DNA from: Streptomyces sp. NP-1717
Lineage (GTDB): Bacteria > Actinomycetota > Actinomycetes > Streptomycetales > Streptomycetaceae
DNA: 64,000 nt
Assembly: GCF_022695985.1 (NCBI RefSeq)
Contig: NZ_JAAPBF010000009.1
Coordinates: forward strand, 1-64,000
Direction: 5' to 3'
Shown here piece after piece: positions 33,556-41,658 of this stretch. The position numbers and the translations under genes are program-made. Below the pieces are notes generated by a model. The model was not told where the DNA came from, searched no databases, and worked only from the letters and a program-made list of their open reading frames with translations. How positions within the stretch are numbered: the stretch's first letter is position 1; each line of letters opens with the position of its first letter.

Positions 33556-33581
33556 CTTGCCACCGACTTGGTTTCGACTTG
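33556..33581 (-). promoter_or_regulatory. SARP-type direct-repeat site 4 (rppA promoter; near SARP gene)
   Basis: CTTG at 33556, 33567 and 33578: three uninterrupted minus-strand CAAG units with an 11-bp period, in the divergent region between rppA and the SARP gene. It could also feed back on the SARP promoter. Confidence 0.75.
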
Positions 33582-33632
33582 GCCTTCGCAGCCCCTTTTG
33601 ATAAAGGACCCGAAATGCAGAGGAGTTCAGAG

Positions 33633-34796
33633 ATGATGCACGAGGAAACCAGCACCGATACGGCTGTCGCCGGCCTCAGGATCGCCGACGGCCGCCGGAC
33701 GCAGGTTCTTCTCAGGCAGCGGCCGCAAGGCGGTGTCGGCGAGGCCCGGTGCATCGCCGAACTGGAGCGCGAGGTCCGGGATCTCCAGAGAGCGAACGCG
33801 ACACTCAAGCGGTACGTCGCGAAGGTTCTCGAACTCAACCTCGAATTCCCGCTGCCCGAAGCCGGCTTCGAAGCCACCGGGATCGGCGGGGTCGCCGGGC
33901 GCGGGAACGGCACGAACGCTGTCGCGTTCTCACGCCGCGGCGCGCCGGCCGCTCTGCGGGGAATCGGGGCACCGTCCCTGAAGTCCCTGGACCGGTCACC
34001 GGACCGGTCACCGGACCGGCCGCCGGCCGAGGTGGAGTTCCGGGTGCTCGGCCCCGTGGAGGCCGTTGTCGCCGGCCGCCGGATCGACCTGGGGGCGCCG
34101 AAGCAGCGTGCGGTGCTCGCGCTGCTGGTGAGCCGGGTGGGGCAACCGGTGTCGGTCGACGTCCTGCTGGAGGAGTTGTGGGAGGGACGGCCGCCCCCGT
34201 CGGCGATCACCTCGCTGCACGCGTACGTGGCCAACTTAAGGAGGGTGCTGGAACCGGACCGGGCGCCACGGAAGCCCGCGACGGTGCTGCGTACGCGCGG
34301 CCGCTCCTATCTCCTCGACAACCGCGCCGTCGACGTGGACGTCCAGCGCTTCGGTGAGCGCGCGAAGGCCGGGTGGCAGGCGCTCGACCAGCGTGATCCG
34401 CAGCGCGCTCTGCGCGAATTCGAGGCGGGACTGGCACTGTGGCGCGGGCCGGCGTACGCGGAGGTGGCCGACGCCACCCATGTGGCGCCGGAGGTCGTGC
34501 GGCTGGAGGAGTTGCGGCTCTGGGTGGTCGAGGGGCGCTGCGCGACGCTGATAGCGGTGGGGGCGCACGAGATCGCGGTGTCCGAGCTGGCCGCCTTCAC
34601 CCAGGCCCACCCGCTGCGCGAGTACGGCTGCGAGCTGCTGAGCGTGGCGCTGTACCGGGCCGGACGACAGGCCGACGCACTGGCGGTGCTGCGGTCCCAT
34701 CAGAAGCGGATGGCCGAGGAGTTGGGCATCGATCCCAGCCCGGCGCTCCAGCATCTCGAGAGGGACATTCTGCACCAGGCTCCGAGCCTGGACTGA
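33633..34796 (+). CDS. SARP-family pathway-specific activator
   Basis: A 387-residue AfsR/DnrI/RedD-type transcription activator. Residues about 133-225 are the OmpR-like winged-helix DNA-binding domain (EFRVLGPVEAVVAGRRIDLGAP, KQRAVLALLV, then HAYVANLRRVLEP), and residues about 235-380 the bacterial transcriptional activation domain (LREYGCELLSVALYRAGRQADALAV). The first 132 residues are unusual: residues 37-70 look like a leucine zipper (IAELEREVRDLQRANATLKR), followed by a disordered linker with repeated SPDRSPDR. Leu202 is encoded by TTA (34236-34238), so translation needs the bldA tRNA. The ATG at 33633 is chosen because AGGAG lies seven bases upstream. It is the obvious binder of the nine 11-bp repeat sites. 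Confidence 0.9.
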   Translation: MMHEETSTDTAVAGLRIADGRRTQVLLRQRPQGGVGEARCIAELEREVRDLQRANATLKRYVAKVLELNLEFPLPEAGFEATGIGGVAGRGNGTNAVAFSRRGAPAALRGIGAPSLKSLDRSPDRSPDRPPAEVEFRVLGPVEAVVAGRRIDLGAPKQRAVLALLVSRVGQPVSVDVLLEELWEGRPPPSAITSLHAYVANLRRVLEPDRAPRKPATVLRTRGRSYLLDNRAVDVDVQRFGERAKAGWQALDQRDPQRALREFEAGLALWRGPAYAEVADATHVAPEVVRLEELRLWVVEGRCATLIAVGAHEIAVSELAAFTQAHPLREYGCELLSVALYRAGRQADALAVLRSHQKRMAEELGIDPSPALQHLERDILHQAPSLD

Positions 34797-34804
34797 GGCG
34801 CCAC

Positions 34805-34860
34805 GGATTCACAGGTTCACGGATTCACAGGTTCACAGGTTCACAGCTTCGCAGGTCAGC
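34805..34860 (+). repeat. 8-bp tandem repeat array
   Basis: Seven consecutive 8-base units: GGATTCAC, AGGTTCAC, GGATTCAC, AGGTTCAC, AGGTTCAC, then two degenerate units. It lies between the SARP stop and the ABM-like gene, in an otherwise GC-rich setting. Its role, if any, is unknown. Confidence 0.7.
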
Positions 34861-34889
34861 GAAGTACGAGACGAAACAGGAGACCCGGC

Positions 34890-35192
34890 ATGAGCGTTCA
34901 CACCTTCCGCGCCAGGATCAGGCCCGAGAAGATCGCGGAGATGGAGAAGGCGGGCGAGAAGATGTTCGCGGCCATCGAGGCCGCCCGGCCCGAGGGCGTC
35001 CGTTACGCCTGGACCAGGCTCGACGACGGCGAGACCTATGTGTTCGTGGTCGAGTTCGAGAACGGCGACAACACTCCCCTGCTCGCCGTGCCCGCCTTCA
35101 AGGAGGTCATGGCCAGGCTGAAGAGCGAGTGGATCTCGGAGCCGCTGGTCGTCGAACGGCTGACACCCATCGGCTCGTACAAGCTGTTCTGA
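34890..35192 (+). CDS. Small ABM-fold (antibiotic biosynthesis monooxygenase-like) protein
   Basis: A 100-residue ferredoxin-like alpha/beta protein starting MSVHTFRARIRPEKIAEMEK, with a central YAWTRLDDGETYVFVVEFE strand pair. ABM-type proteins include cofactor-free monooxygenases that oxidise polyketide hydroquinones to quinones, and also inactive relatives. No catalytic residue can be assigned with confidence. It is downstream of the SARP gene across the 8-bp repeat array and upstream of a SARP-type site. Confidence 0.65.
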   Translation: MSVHTFRARIRPEKIAEMEKAGEKMFAAIEAARPEGVRYAWTRLDDGETYVFVVEFENGDNTPLLAVPAFKEVMARLKSEWISEPLVVERLTPIGSYKLF

Positions 35193-35217
35193 CCGTTCCG
35201 GACCCCGTTGGCGCCGC

Positions 35218-35254
35218 CAAGCAGGCGCCAACGGGGGCACCAGCTTCCACCAAG
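35218..35254 (+). promoter_or_regulatory. SARP-type direct-repeat site 5 (methyltransferase promoter)
   Basis: CAAG (35218), CAAC (35229), CCAG (35240), CAAG (35251), exact 11-bp period, core CAAGCAGGCGCCAAC. It faces the methyltransferase at 35312. Confidence 0.75.
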
Positions 35255-35311
35255 TCCTCTCGCCGAGCCTGGATGTTCGAGCCTGCGCCGAGAGCGACCT
35301 CTGGAGGAGAC

Positions 35312-36406
35312 ATGTCTGAAGCAGCGGCGGACCGCGACGACCACCGCGGGCCCGAAGCCTATTCCGTGCTCGACCTGCTGCCCGACGGCGGGAACGACGA
35401 GACGGCACGCCAACTCGCCCAACTGCTCGCCGGCTACCTGCAGACGCCGATAGCCGTGGCGATCATCAACCTGGGTATCACCGAAGTCCTCGAGGGCACG
35501 TCACTGACCGCCGGTGAGATCGCGGAGGGCACCGGGTCGGCTCCCGACGCGACGGCCCGGCTCCTGCGCGCGGGGATGGCGGTCGGCCTGGTGGCCGGAG
35601 AGTCCGGCGGCCGTTTCACCCTCACCGAGCTGGGCCGACGGCTGGGACCCGCCTACGGTTCGATCGGCGAGATCGCCGGAATGTGGCTGCCGCCGATCCG
35701 GGAGGCCCTCGGCGGGCTGGACGAGCACGTCCGCAGCGGACGACAGGTCGATCCCTCCGTCCCCGGCGGTTTCTGGGAGTATCTCGGCACGCATCCCCAG
35801 GAGGCCGTCAGGTTCTCCCGCGCGATGGGCGCCGCCACCTCCCGCCTGCTCGTGTCCCTCAGCGGCTCCGGTTACCGGCCGCCGGGTTCGAAGCGCGTCA
35901 TCGATGTCGGCGGGAACCGGGGCACGGTACTGGCCTGGCTGCTCAGGGAGCTGCCCGAGGCCGACGGTGTGGTGTTCGACCGGCCCGAAGCGCTGCGGAC
36001 GACCGCGGAGTACCTCGCCGCGATGGGTGTCGCCGACCGTACGGAGCCGGTCGGAGGGAGCTTCTTCACGGAGGTCCCCGAGGGCGACCTGCACGTCCTC
36101 AGCCGGGTACTGCACAACTGGGACGACGACAGGGCCCGCGTGATCATCGGGAACTGCGCCAAGGCAGCGCGTCCGGGCGGCTCGCTCGTGCTGATCGAGT
36201 ACGTACTCCCGTCGGAGCCGGTGCCCACCGTGGGTCATCTGATGGACGTGCTGATGATGGTCCTCTACGGCGGCAGGGAGCGCACGGTGGAGGAGCACCG
36301 GGCGCTCGTCGAGCCGGCCGGATACACCTTCACCAGGGACGTCCCCGTCGGAGCCGTCGGCGGCCGGGCCGCGCCCGTACGGATCCTGGAGTTCCGCAAG
36401 GAGTGA
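35312..36406 (+). CDS. SAM-dependent O-methyltransferase (family 2)
   Basis: A 364-residue enzyme with an N-terminal dimerisation/winged-helix region (LAGYLQTPIAVAIINLGITEVLEG) and a Rossmann SAM domain from about residue 190 (RVIDVGGNRGTVLAWLLRELPEADG). The catalytic His of the family is in LSRVLHNWDDDRA and the Glu is in IEYVLPSEP. It is of the COMT/PhzM/tetracenomycin type, so it could methylate a hydroxyphenazine or a hydroxynaphthoquinone. GGAGGAG is four bases before the ATG. It is followed by the flavin oxidase gene in what looks like one operon. Confidence 0.87.
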   Translation: MSEAAADRDDHRGPEAYSVLDLLPDGGNDETARQLAQLLAGYLQTPIAVAIINLGITEVLEGTSLTAGEIAEGTGSAPDATARLLRAGMAVGLVAGESGGRFTLTELGRRLGPAYGSIGEIAGMWLPPIREALGGLDEHVRSGRQVDPSVPGGFWEYLGTHPQEAVRFSRAMGAATSRLLVSLSGSGYRPPGSKRVIDVGGNRGTVLAWLLRELPEADGVVFDRPEALRTTAEYLAAMGVADRTEPVGGSFFTEVPEGDLHVLSRVLHNWDDDRARVIIGNCAKAARPGGSLVLIEYVLPSEPVPTVGHLMDVLMMVLYGGRERTVEEHRALVEPAGYTFTRDVPVGAVGGRAAPVRILEFRKE

Positions 36407-36598
36407 GGAGCCGTGTCCGCCGGGGCGCCGTGGGAATCCGCCGCGCGGCCCCGGACTCCTGCCCACCCGCCTCCGACGCCGCCGTCACGCCGGCGTGGGA
36501 GGCGGGTTTCCCCGTTCCGGCCACATCGCCGGACGAATCCACGAGCCGCGGATTCCGTCGGCCCGCGACCTCACACAGACGAAAGAGGCAGCCAGCCC

Positions 36599-38113
36599 AT
36601 GACCAGCAGAAGATCTTTCCTCGTCGGCGCGGGCGCGACCGCGCTGGCAGTCACGGCGTTCCAGGGTTCCTCCGCCGCCCGCACGGCGGCGGGCGGCAAG
36701 TGGAACCAGCTGCGCCGCCACCTCCGCGGGCGGCTGGTGCTGCCGTCGGACCCCGACTACCGAAGGGCCAAGCAGCTCTACCTGGTGCAGTTCGACGGCA
36801 GCCGTCCCCGGGCGATCGCCTACTGCGCCTCGGCCGCCGACGTCGCGCTGTGTCTGCGCTTCGCCCAGGACCACGCCCTGCCCATCGCGGTGCGCAGCGG
36901 CGGCCACAGCGCGGGCGGATACTCCACGACGGAGGGGCTCGTCATCGACGTGTCCCGGATCGGCTCCACCACGCTCGGCCGCGACACGGCGACGATCGGC
37001 CCCGGGGCGCAGCTCGTCGACATCACGAACACGCTCGCGCCGGCCGGGCTGACGATTTCCGGCGGCTACTGTCCGACGGTCGCGGCCGGCGGGTACTTCG
37101 CGGGGGGCGGCATGGGCCTTTTCACCCGCAGCATCGGCATGGCCTCGGACAAGGTGCTGTCGGCGGAGGTCGTCCTCGCCGACGGCAGCGTCGTGACCGC
37201 TTCACCTCGTCGCAACAGCGATCTCTACTGGGCCGTCCGCGGCGGCGGTGGCGGCAACTTCGGCGTCGTGACCTCCTACGAGGTCGCCCCGACACCCCTG
37301 ACCGACCTCGCGGCCTGCAACCTGTCCTGGACGTTCGACCAGGCGCTGGACATGCTCGAAGGCTGGACGCGCTGGCTGGTCGACGCGCCCCGGGCGATCG
37401 GCAGCGGGCTCCTGGTCACCCTGGAGGACGCCGCGCCCGGCAAGGTCCCGATGGCGACGATCTTCCTGGGGTCCGTCGAGCCGGGCGGCGGTTTCGACAG
37501 CGAGATCGACCGGCTCGTCTCCCTGATCGGCCACGCCCCGTCGTTCCGGCAGTCGCACACGGCGCCCTACCAGGACATCCTGATGGACCTCTATCAGTGC
37601 GGCGGGCTCACGGTGCAGCAGTGCCACCGGGCCGACACCTCCCCCGGCGGTCAACTCACGCGCCCGGCCTTCGGGTTGTGGCGCAGCCGGCTGTTCAGTG
37701 AGGTGATGCCGCGTGAGGGCTGGGCCAAGGCGCTGGCCGTGCTCGACACGGAGCGGCAGCCCGGACAGATGCGCCAGTTGCAGGTCGTCGCGATCGGCGG
37801 GGCGGTCAACTCGGTGTCGCGTTCGGCCACCGCGTACGTGCACCGCGACAGCCTCTTCTCGGCGAGCTTCCTCACCTCGGACGCCGTCGCACCGGTCCCG
37901 GAGGAGGCCAAGGCGTCGGCGGGGCGCTTCGTCGACGCCGGCTTCGCCGTGCTCGATCCCTATTCGAACGGCGAGACGTACCAGAACTTCTACGACTCCC
38001 GCCTGCCCGACTGGCGGAGTTCCTACTACGCGGAGAACTATCCGCGGCTGAAGCGGGTCAAGAAGGCCTACGACCCGCACAACGTCTTCCGGTTCGCGCA
38101 GAGCATCCGCTGA
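36599..38113 (+). CDS. Tat-exported BBE-like FAD-linked oxidase
   Basis: A 504-residue berberine-bridge-enzyme-like oxidase of the PCMH/FAD_binding_4 family. The N-terminus is a twin-arginine signal (TSRRSFLVGAGATALAVTAF), so it folds with flavin inside and acts outside. Both covalent flavin attachment residues are present: His103 (RSGGHSAGGY) and Cys158 (GGYCPTVAAGG). The C-terminal BBE segment is YYAENYPRLKRVKKAYDPHNVFRF. Such enzymes catalyse oxidative cyclisation or dehydrogenation late in biosynthesis. It would act on the exported or near-final meroterpenoid. It shares strand with the methyltransferase, 192 bases upstream. Confidence 0.88.
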   Translation: MTSRRSFLVGAGATALAVTAFQGSSAARTAAGGKWNQLRRHLRGRLVLPSDPDYRRAKQLYLVQFDGSRPRAIAYCASAADVALCLRFAQDHALPIAVRSGGHSAGGYSTTEGLVIDVSRIGSTTLGRDTATIGPGAQLVDITNTLAPAGLTISGGYCPTVAAGGYFAGGGMGLFTRSIGMASDKVLSAEVVLADGSVVTASPRRNSDLYWAVRGGGGGNFGVVTSYEVAPTPLTDLAACNLSWTFDQALDMLEGWTRWLVDAPRAIGSGLLVTLEDAAPGKVPMATIFLGSVEPGGGFDSEIDRLVSLIGHAPSFRQSHTAPYQDILMDLYQCGGLTVQQCHRADTSPGGQLTRPAFGLWRSRLFSEVMPREGWAKALAVLDTERQPGQMRQLQVVAIGGAVNSVSRSATAYVHRDSLFSASFLTSDAVAPVPEEAKASAGRFVDAGFAVLDPYSNGETYQNFYDSRLPDWRSSYYAENYPRLKRVKKAYDPHNVFRFAQSIR

Positions 38114-38118
38114 TCGTG

Positions 38119-38163
38119 CGCGGGGCCCGGTCCCGGCATCCTCTGCCGGGACCGGGCCCCGCG
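38119..38163. terminator. Strong bidirectional terminator
   Basis: A perfect 20-bp stem (38119-38138 with 38144-38163) and a 5-base loop, between the convergent flavin-oxidase and AMP-ligase stop codons. Confidence 0.85.
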
Positions 38164-38182
38164 TGTGTGTGGCGGGTCGCCG

Positions 38183-39745
38183 TCACCCGAGCTGTTCGTG
38201 AAGGCGGCGGGACAGCTCGACCCGGCGTGTCTTCAGCGTGGCGGTGCGCGGCAGTTCGGCCAGCGGGATCTGGACCGGTTCGGCCAGCTGCGGGTACTCC
38301 GCGACGGCGGCGCGCCAGCGGTCCAGGTCGAGCGGCCTGTCCCGGTCGGTGCAGACGACGGGGATCGCCTCGGACTTCGGGCCCGGCACGACGACGAGCT
38401 CGATCAGCTCCTCCAGCCTGTCCAGGACGAGGTCCTCGATCTCAAGGCTGCTGCCCACACCGGGAATCGCGTCCACCTCCCGGTCGAGCATGTGCAGGCA
38501 GCCGAACCGGGTGCGGTAGCCGACGTCGCCGGTGCGCCACCATCCCTCGTGGACGTTGGCGTCGTAGCGCTCCTGCTCGCCGAAGTACGTCTTCGCTATC
38601 CCGTCCCAGCGGGCCTCGATGAAGCCCGGGTTCCGCGACGAGGGCCGCTTGCCGTTCTGGCTCACGAGCCTCACCCGTGCGCTGCCCGGCAGGGGGTAGC
38701 CGACGCAGCGCCCGTCCATCCGGCGCATGGACCTGCGGAAGTACGGCCGGCCGACCGCCGGGCCGACCTCGCTCTGTCCGTATATCTGGAAGAACTGCGG
38801 TGTTCTGCGCCCGGAGGAGCTGAGGAGCCGGCGGACCGTTCTGGGATGGAGCGCGTCGAACGTGCTGCTGAAGTACTTGACCGACGCGAACGGTCTGCGC
38901 GGATCGTCGGCCAGGCTCTCCCACGCCAGGAACGAGTTGGGAAGCGCCTCGATCAGCCCCGGCCGGTGTTCGGCGAAGAAGTCGGCGACGTCGTCGGGAG
39001 CGCCCTTGTTCACCAGGAGCACGGGCATCGATCTGAAGAGGCACAGGGCCATCGCCGCGAACATCCGCGAGTGCCCGAAGGCGATGTGGATCGCGACGGT
39101 CTCGCGCCCGCGCGTCAGCGCCAGCAGGAACAGCTGCGGCCGGAGCCGGGAGCGCATCGTACGGGGCGTGTGCACCACCAGCTTGGGGAGCCCGGTGGTG
39201 CCGGAGGTGTGGGTGATCAGCGCCGCCTCGTCGAGCCCCTGCAACACGGGCCGTACCGGCGGCGATCCGGCCAGGGCGGCGAGAGAGGTCACTCCCGGCC
39301 CCGGTTCGCCCACACTGATCAGGCCCTTGGTGAGATCGGCCAGCGGCACCTCGGCCAGCTCCTCCAGCTTGGACCCGTCGGTGAGCAGGTGCGGCTGGTC
39401 GAGCCGTCCCAGCAGGGCCGCGACGGTCGCGCTGTCCAGCGCGTGCGACAGCATCACCGGAATCGCACCGGCACGCGCCACCGCGGTGGCGAGCAGCCAG
39501 ATGTCGAAGTTGGCCCTCTTGTGGATGACGACGCGCTCCCCGGGCAGCACCCCGGCCGCCCGGATCCGGCCCGCCAGGTCGGCCACATGACCGGCGAGCT
39601 GGGACACCGTCAGGCGCCGTCCCACCTCCGGCAGGGCGTCGAGGTCGTGATCGAGGGTGAGCGGCGTCGTACCGCCTCCGGCCGCCGCCCTCTCCGGTAC
39701 GACTCCCAGGTACAGGCCGCGCTTGTGGATCGAATCATGGCTCAT
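38183..39745 (-). CDS. ANL-superfamily AMP-forming ligase (acyl-CoA ligase or diazotase type)
   Basis: A 520-residue adenylating enzyme with the ANL core motifs: THTSGTTGLPKLVVHTP (P-loop), IYGQSEVGPAVG, GWWRTGDVG and the C-terminal Lys in TATLKTRR. The part between TSGTTG and IYGQSE is shorter and less canonical than in fatty acyl-CoA ligases. In furaquinocin-type and cremeomycin-type clusters, ANL enzymes use nitrite to diazotise an aryl amine. That would fit the 8-amino group predicted here, but no nitrite-forming CreD/CreE pair is in the window. A plain carboxylate-activating role remains open. It is transcribed from its own SARP-type site 6. Confidence 0.8.
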   Translation of the reverse strand: MSHDSIHKRGLYLGVVPERAAAGGGTTPLTLDHDLDALPEVGRRLTVSQLAGHVADLAGRIRAAGVLPGERVVIHKRANFDIWLLATAVARAGAIPVMLSHALDSATVAALLGRLDQPHLLTDGSKLEELAEVPLADLTKGLISVGEPGPGVTSLAALAGSPPVRPVLQGLDEAALITHTSGTTGLPKLVVHTPRTMRSRLRPQLFLLALTRGRETVAIHIAFGHSRMFAAMALCLFRSMPVLLVNKGAPDDVADFFAEHRPGLIEALPNSFLAWESLADDPRRPFASVKYFSSTFDALHPRTVRRLLSSSGRRTPQFFQIYGQSEVGPAVGRPYFRRSMRRMDGRCVGYPLPGSARVRLVSQNGKRPSSRNPGFIEARWDGIAKTYFGEQERYDANVHEGWWRTGDVGYRTRFGCLHMLDREVDAIPGVGSSLEIEDLVLDRLEELIELVVVPGPKSEAIPVVCTDRDRPLDLDRWRAAVAEYPQLAEPVQIPLAELPRTATLKTRRVELSRRLHEQLG

Positions 39746-39901
39746 GGGGCCCCCATCCAGACCAGCTTCACTTCCCGGCAACCGATGCGCTCCGTGCCGT
39801 CGCTCCCGCGACCCGGGAGCGAACCGGCGGGGGCGGCCCGACCGTTCTCGGTCACGTCGGCGCACCCCTGCCCGACACTGTCCACAGCTTCGTAGACCGG
39901 G

Positions 39902-39938
39902 CTTGGCCCCGAATGCCCCACGAGTTGGCACCGGCTTG
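39902..39938 (-). promoter_or_regulatory. SARP-type direct-repeat site 6 (AMP-ligase promoter)
   Basis: Minus-strand order CAAG (39935-39938), CAAC (39924), degenerate (39913), CAAG (39902), exact 11-bp period, core CAAGCCGGTGCCAACTCG. Nine bases after the last unit follows CGAAGCTGTG, which recurs at the same distance from site 7. Confidence 0.75.
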
Positions 39939-39963
39939 GTGCCATCCGCCGCCGGTGCGGGTT

Positions 39964-40017
39964 CAGCGCCGCAGGGGCACGCGCCGTGGAACGACGGCGC
40001 GTGCCCCTGCGGCGCTG
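39964..40017 (-). terminator. Long hairpin terminator after the MFS gene
   Basis: A perfect 24-bp stem (39964-39987 with 39994-40017) with a 6-base loop, beginning 12 bases after the exporter stop codon. Confidence 0.85.
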
Positions 40018-40029
40018 ATGGTTCGTGCC

Positions 40030-41571
40030 TCAGGATCCGGCCGCCTCGGGCAGCTTGGCCGGCACCGGGCCGGGAGCGCCCACGGGCGACGGCAGCGGAC
40101 CGCCGCGCACCAGGGTGCCGCAGACGACGGCACCCGCCGCGAAGATGCCGGCGCACCACCAGAACACCGTGGTGTAGCCCTCGATCGCCGCGAGGTGGAA
40201 CTGCGCCGGCGTCGGGCGCCCCTGCACATGGCTGTCCAGGTACGCGGTGGTGGCGCCGGCCGCGATCGAGTTCAGCAGCGCGGTGCCGATCGCGCCGCCG
40301 AGCTGCTGACCGGTGCTGATGCTCGCCGAGGCGATGCCCGCGTCCTGCGGCGCCACTCCGGAGGTACCGGTGCGGAGCACCGAGGCGAAGATGAAGCCCA
40401 TGCCGAGACCGGAGACCATGGTCGGGCCGAGCAGGGCGGACGCGTAACCGGAGTCCGCGTCGATCCCGGTGAGCAGGGCCATCCCCGTCGCGTTGAGCAG
40501 CAGACCGGCGATGACCAGCGGCTTGGGGCCGAATCGCGGCATCACCGCGATGTTGCCCACGTTGGCACCGACGGCGGTGAGCACCACCATGGGCAGCAGG
40601 GCGACGCCCGAGGTGATCGCCGAGTAGTCCAGGGTGGTCTGCATGTAGTAGACGAGGAACAGGAAGATGCCGAACATGCAGGCGCCGACGACGAGCATCG
40701 TCAGGTAGGCGCCGCCCCTGTTGCGGTCGAGTACGAGCCAGGGCGGCAGCAGCGGCTGTGCGGCGCGCGCCTGCCAGAGGACGAATACGAGCAGCAGTAC
40801 CCCGCCCGCGGCCAGGAACCCCCAGGTCGAGGGTGTGCCCCAACTGTGCGACGCGGCGTTGGAGAAGCCGTAGACCAGGCAGAACATACTGGCCGACACC
40901 GCCACCACGCCCGGGACGTCCAGTCGGGCGCCCGGCTTCCTGACTCCCTTGGCCATCGGCAGCGACGCCCCGAGCATCACGATTCCGGCGAAGAGCAGGT
41001 TGATGTACATGCACCAACGCCAGGACAGGGACGAGGTCAGCGAACCGCCGAGGATCAGCCCCAGGCCCGCGCCGCTGGCCGCGACCGCGCCGAAGGCGCC
41101 GAACGCCTTGCCCCGTTCCTTCGGGTCGGTGAAGGTCGTGGTCAGCAGGGCCAGGGCGGCCGGTGCCAGCAGCGCGCCGAAGGCTCCCTGACAGGCGCGA
41201 GCCGTCACCAGCATCTCGAAGTTGACCGCGGCGCCGCCGACGGCCGAGGCCGCCGCGAAGCCGCCCGCGCCGATGAGGAAGGTCGCCTTGCGGCCGATCA
41301 GGTCGACCAGCCGCCCGCAGAACAGCAGCAGGCTGCCGAACGCCAGCGAGTACGCGGTGACGATCCACTGCCGGTCGGCGTTGGTGATGTCCAGGTCGTC
41401 CTGGGCCGAGGGCAGCGCGAGGTTCATCACCGTCACGTCGAGCACCACCATGAGCTGGGCGACGCAGATGACGCCGAGGATGAGCCACCGCTTCGGTTCC
41501 CCGCCCGCCGTCCCGGCGGTCGCCGGGTCCCGCTCGCCCGCAAGATCCGCTTTCTGTGTTGCCACGATCAT
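40030..41571 (-). CDS. DHA2-type (EmrB/QacA-like) MFS drug exporter
   Basis: A 513-residue membrane protein with about 14 helices. It has the antiporter start motif AQLMVVLDVTVMNLALPSAQDDL, the loop motif GRLVDLIGRKATF, the QGAFGALLAPAALALL helix and DIGGGxxPxxxGxxLGxx-like SGAGLGLILGG. Such proteins export small aromatic antibiotics by proton antiport, so it probably exports the naphthoquinone product or gives self-resistance. AGGAG lies only two bases before the ATG at 41571, so a GTG two codons later may be the true start. It follows the flavin hydroxylase gene by 87 bases and shares its SARP-type site 7. Confidence 0.9.
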   Translation of the reverse strand: MIVATQKADLAGERDPATAGTAGGEPKRWLILGVICVAQLMVVLDVTVMNLALPSAQDDLDITNADRQWIVTAYSLAFGSLLLFCGRLVDLIGRKATFLIGAGGFAAASAVGGAAVNFEMLVTARACQGAFGALLAPAALALLTTTFTDPKERGKAFGAFGAVAASGAGLGLILGGSLTSSLSWRWCMYINLLFAGIVMLGASLPMAKGVRKPGARLDVPGVVAVSASMFCLVYGFSNAASHSWGTPSTWGFLAAGGVLLLVFVLWQARAAQPLLPPWLVLDRNRGGAYLTMLVVGACMFGIFLFLVYYMQTTLDYSAITSGVALLPMVVLTAVGANVGNIAVMPRFGPKPLVIAGLLLNATGMALLTGIDADSGYASALLGPTMVSGLGMGFIFASVLRTGTSGVAPQDAGIASASISTGQQLGGAIGTALLNSIAAGATTAYLDSHVQGRPTPAQFHLAAIEGYTTVFWWCAGIFAAGAVVCGTLVRGGPLPSPVGAPGPVPAKLPEAAGS

Positions 41572-41658
41572 CTCTCCTTGTCGCATCGAATGGACCTTGG
41601 CATCACCCTGAGAGCGGCCTCGGCGGCGGAATGTGACATGGCCGGGCCGCCGGTGACG

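Noticed and set aside
38183-39745. Interpretation of the AMP-ligase as an NRPS adenylation domain
   Set aside because: No condensation or carrier domain is fused or adjacent, and the protein ends at the usual C-terminal Lys region.
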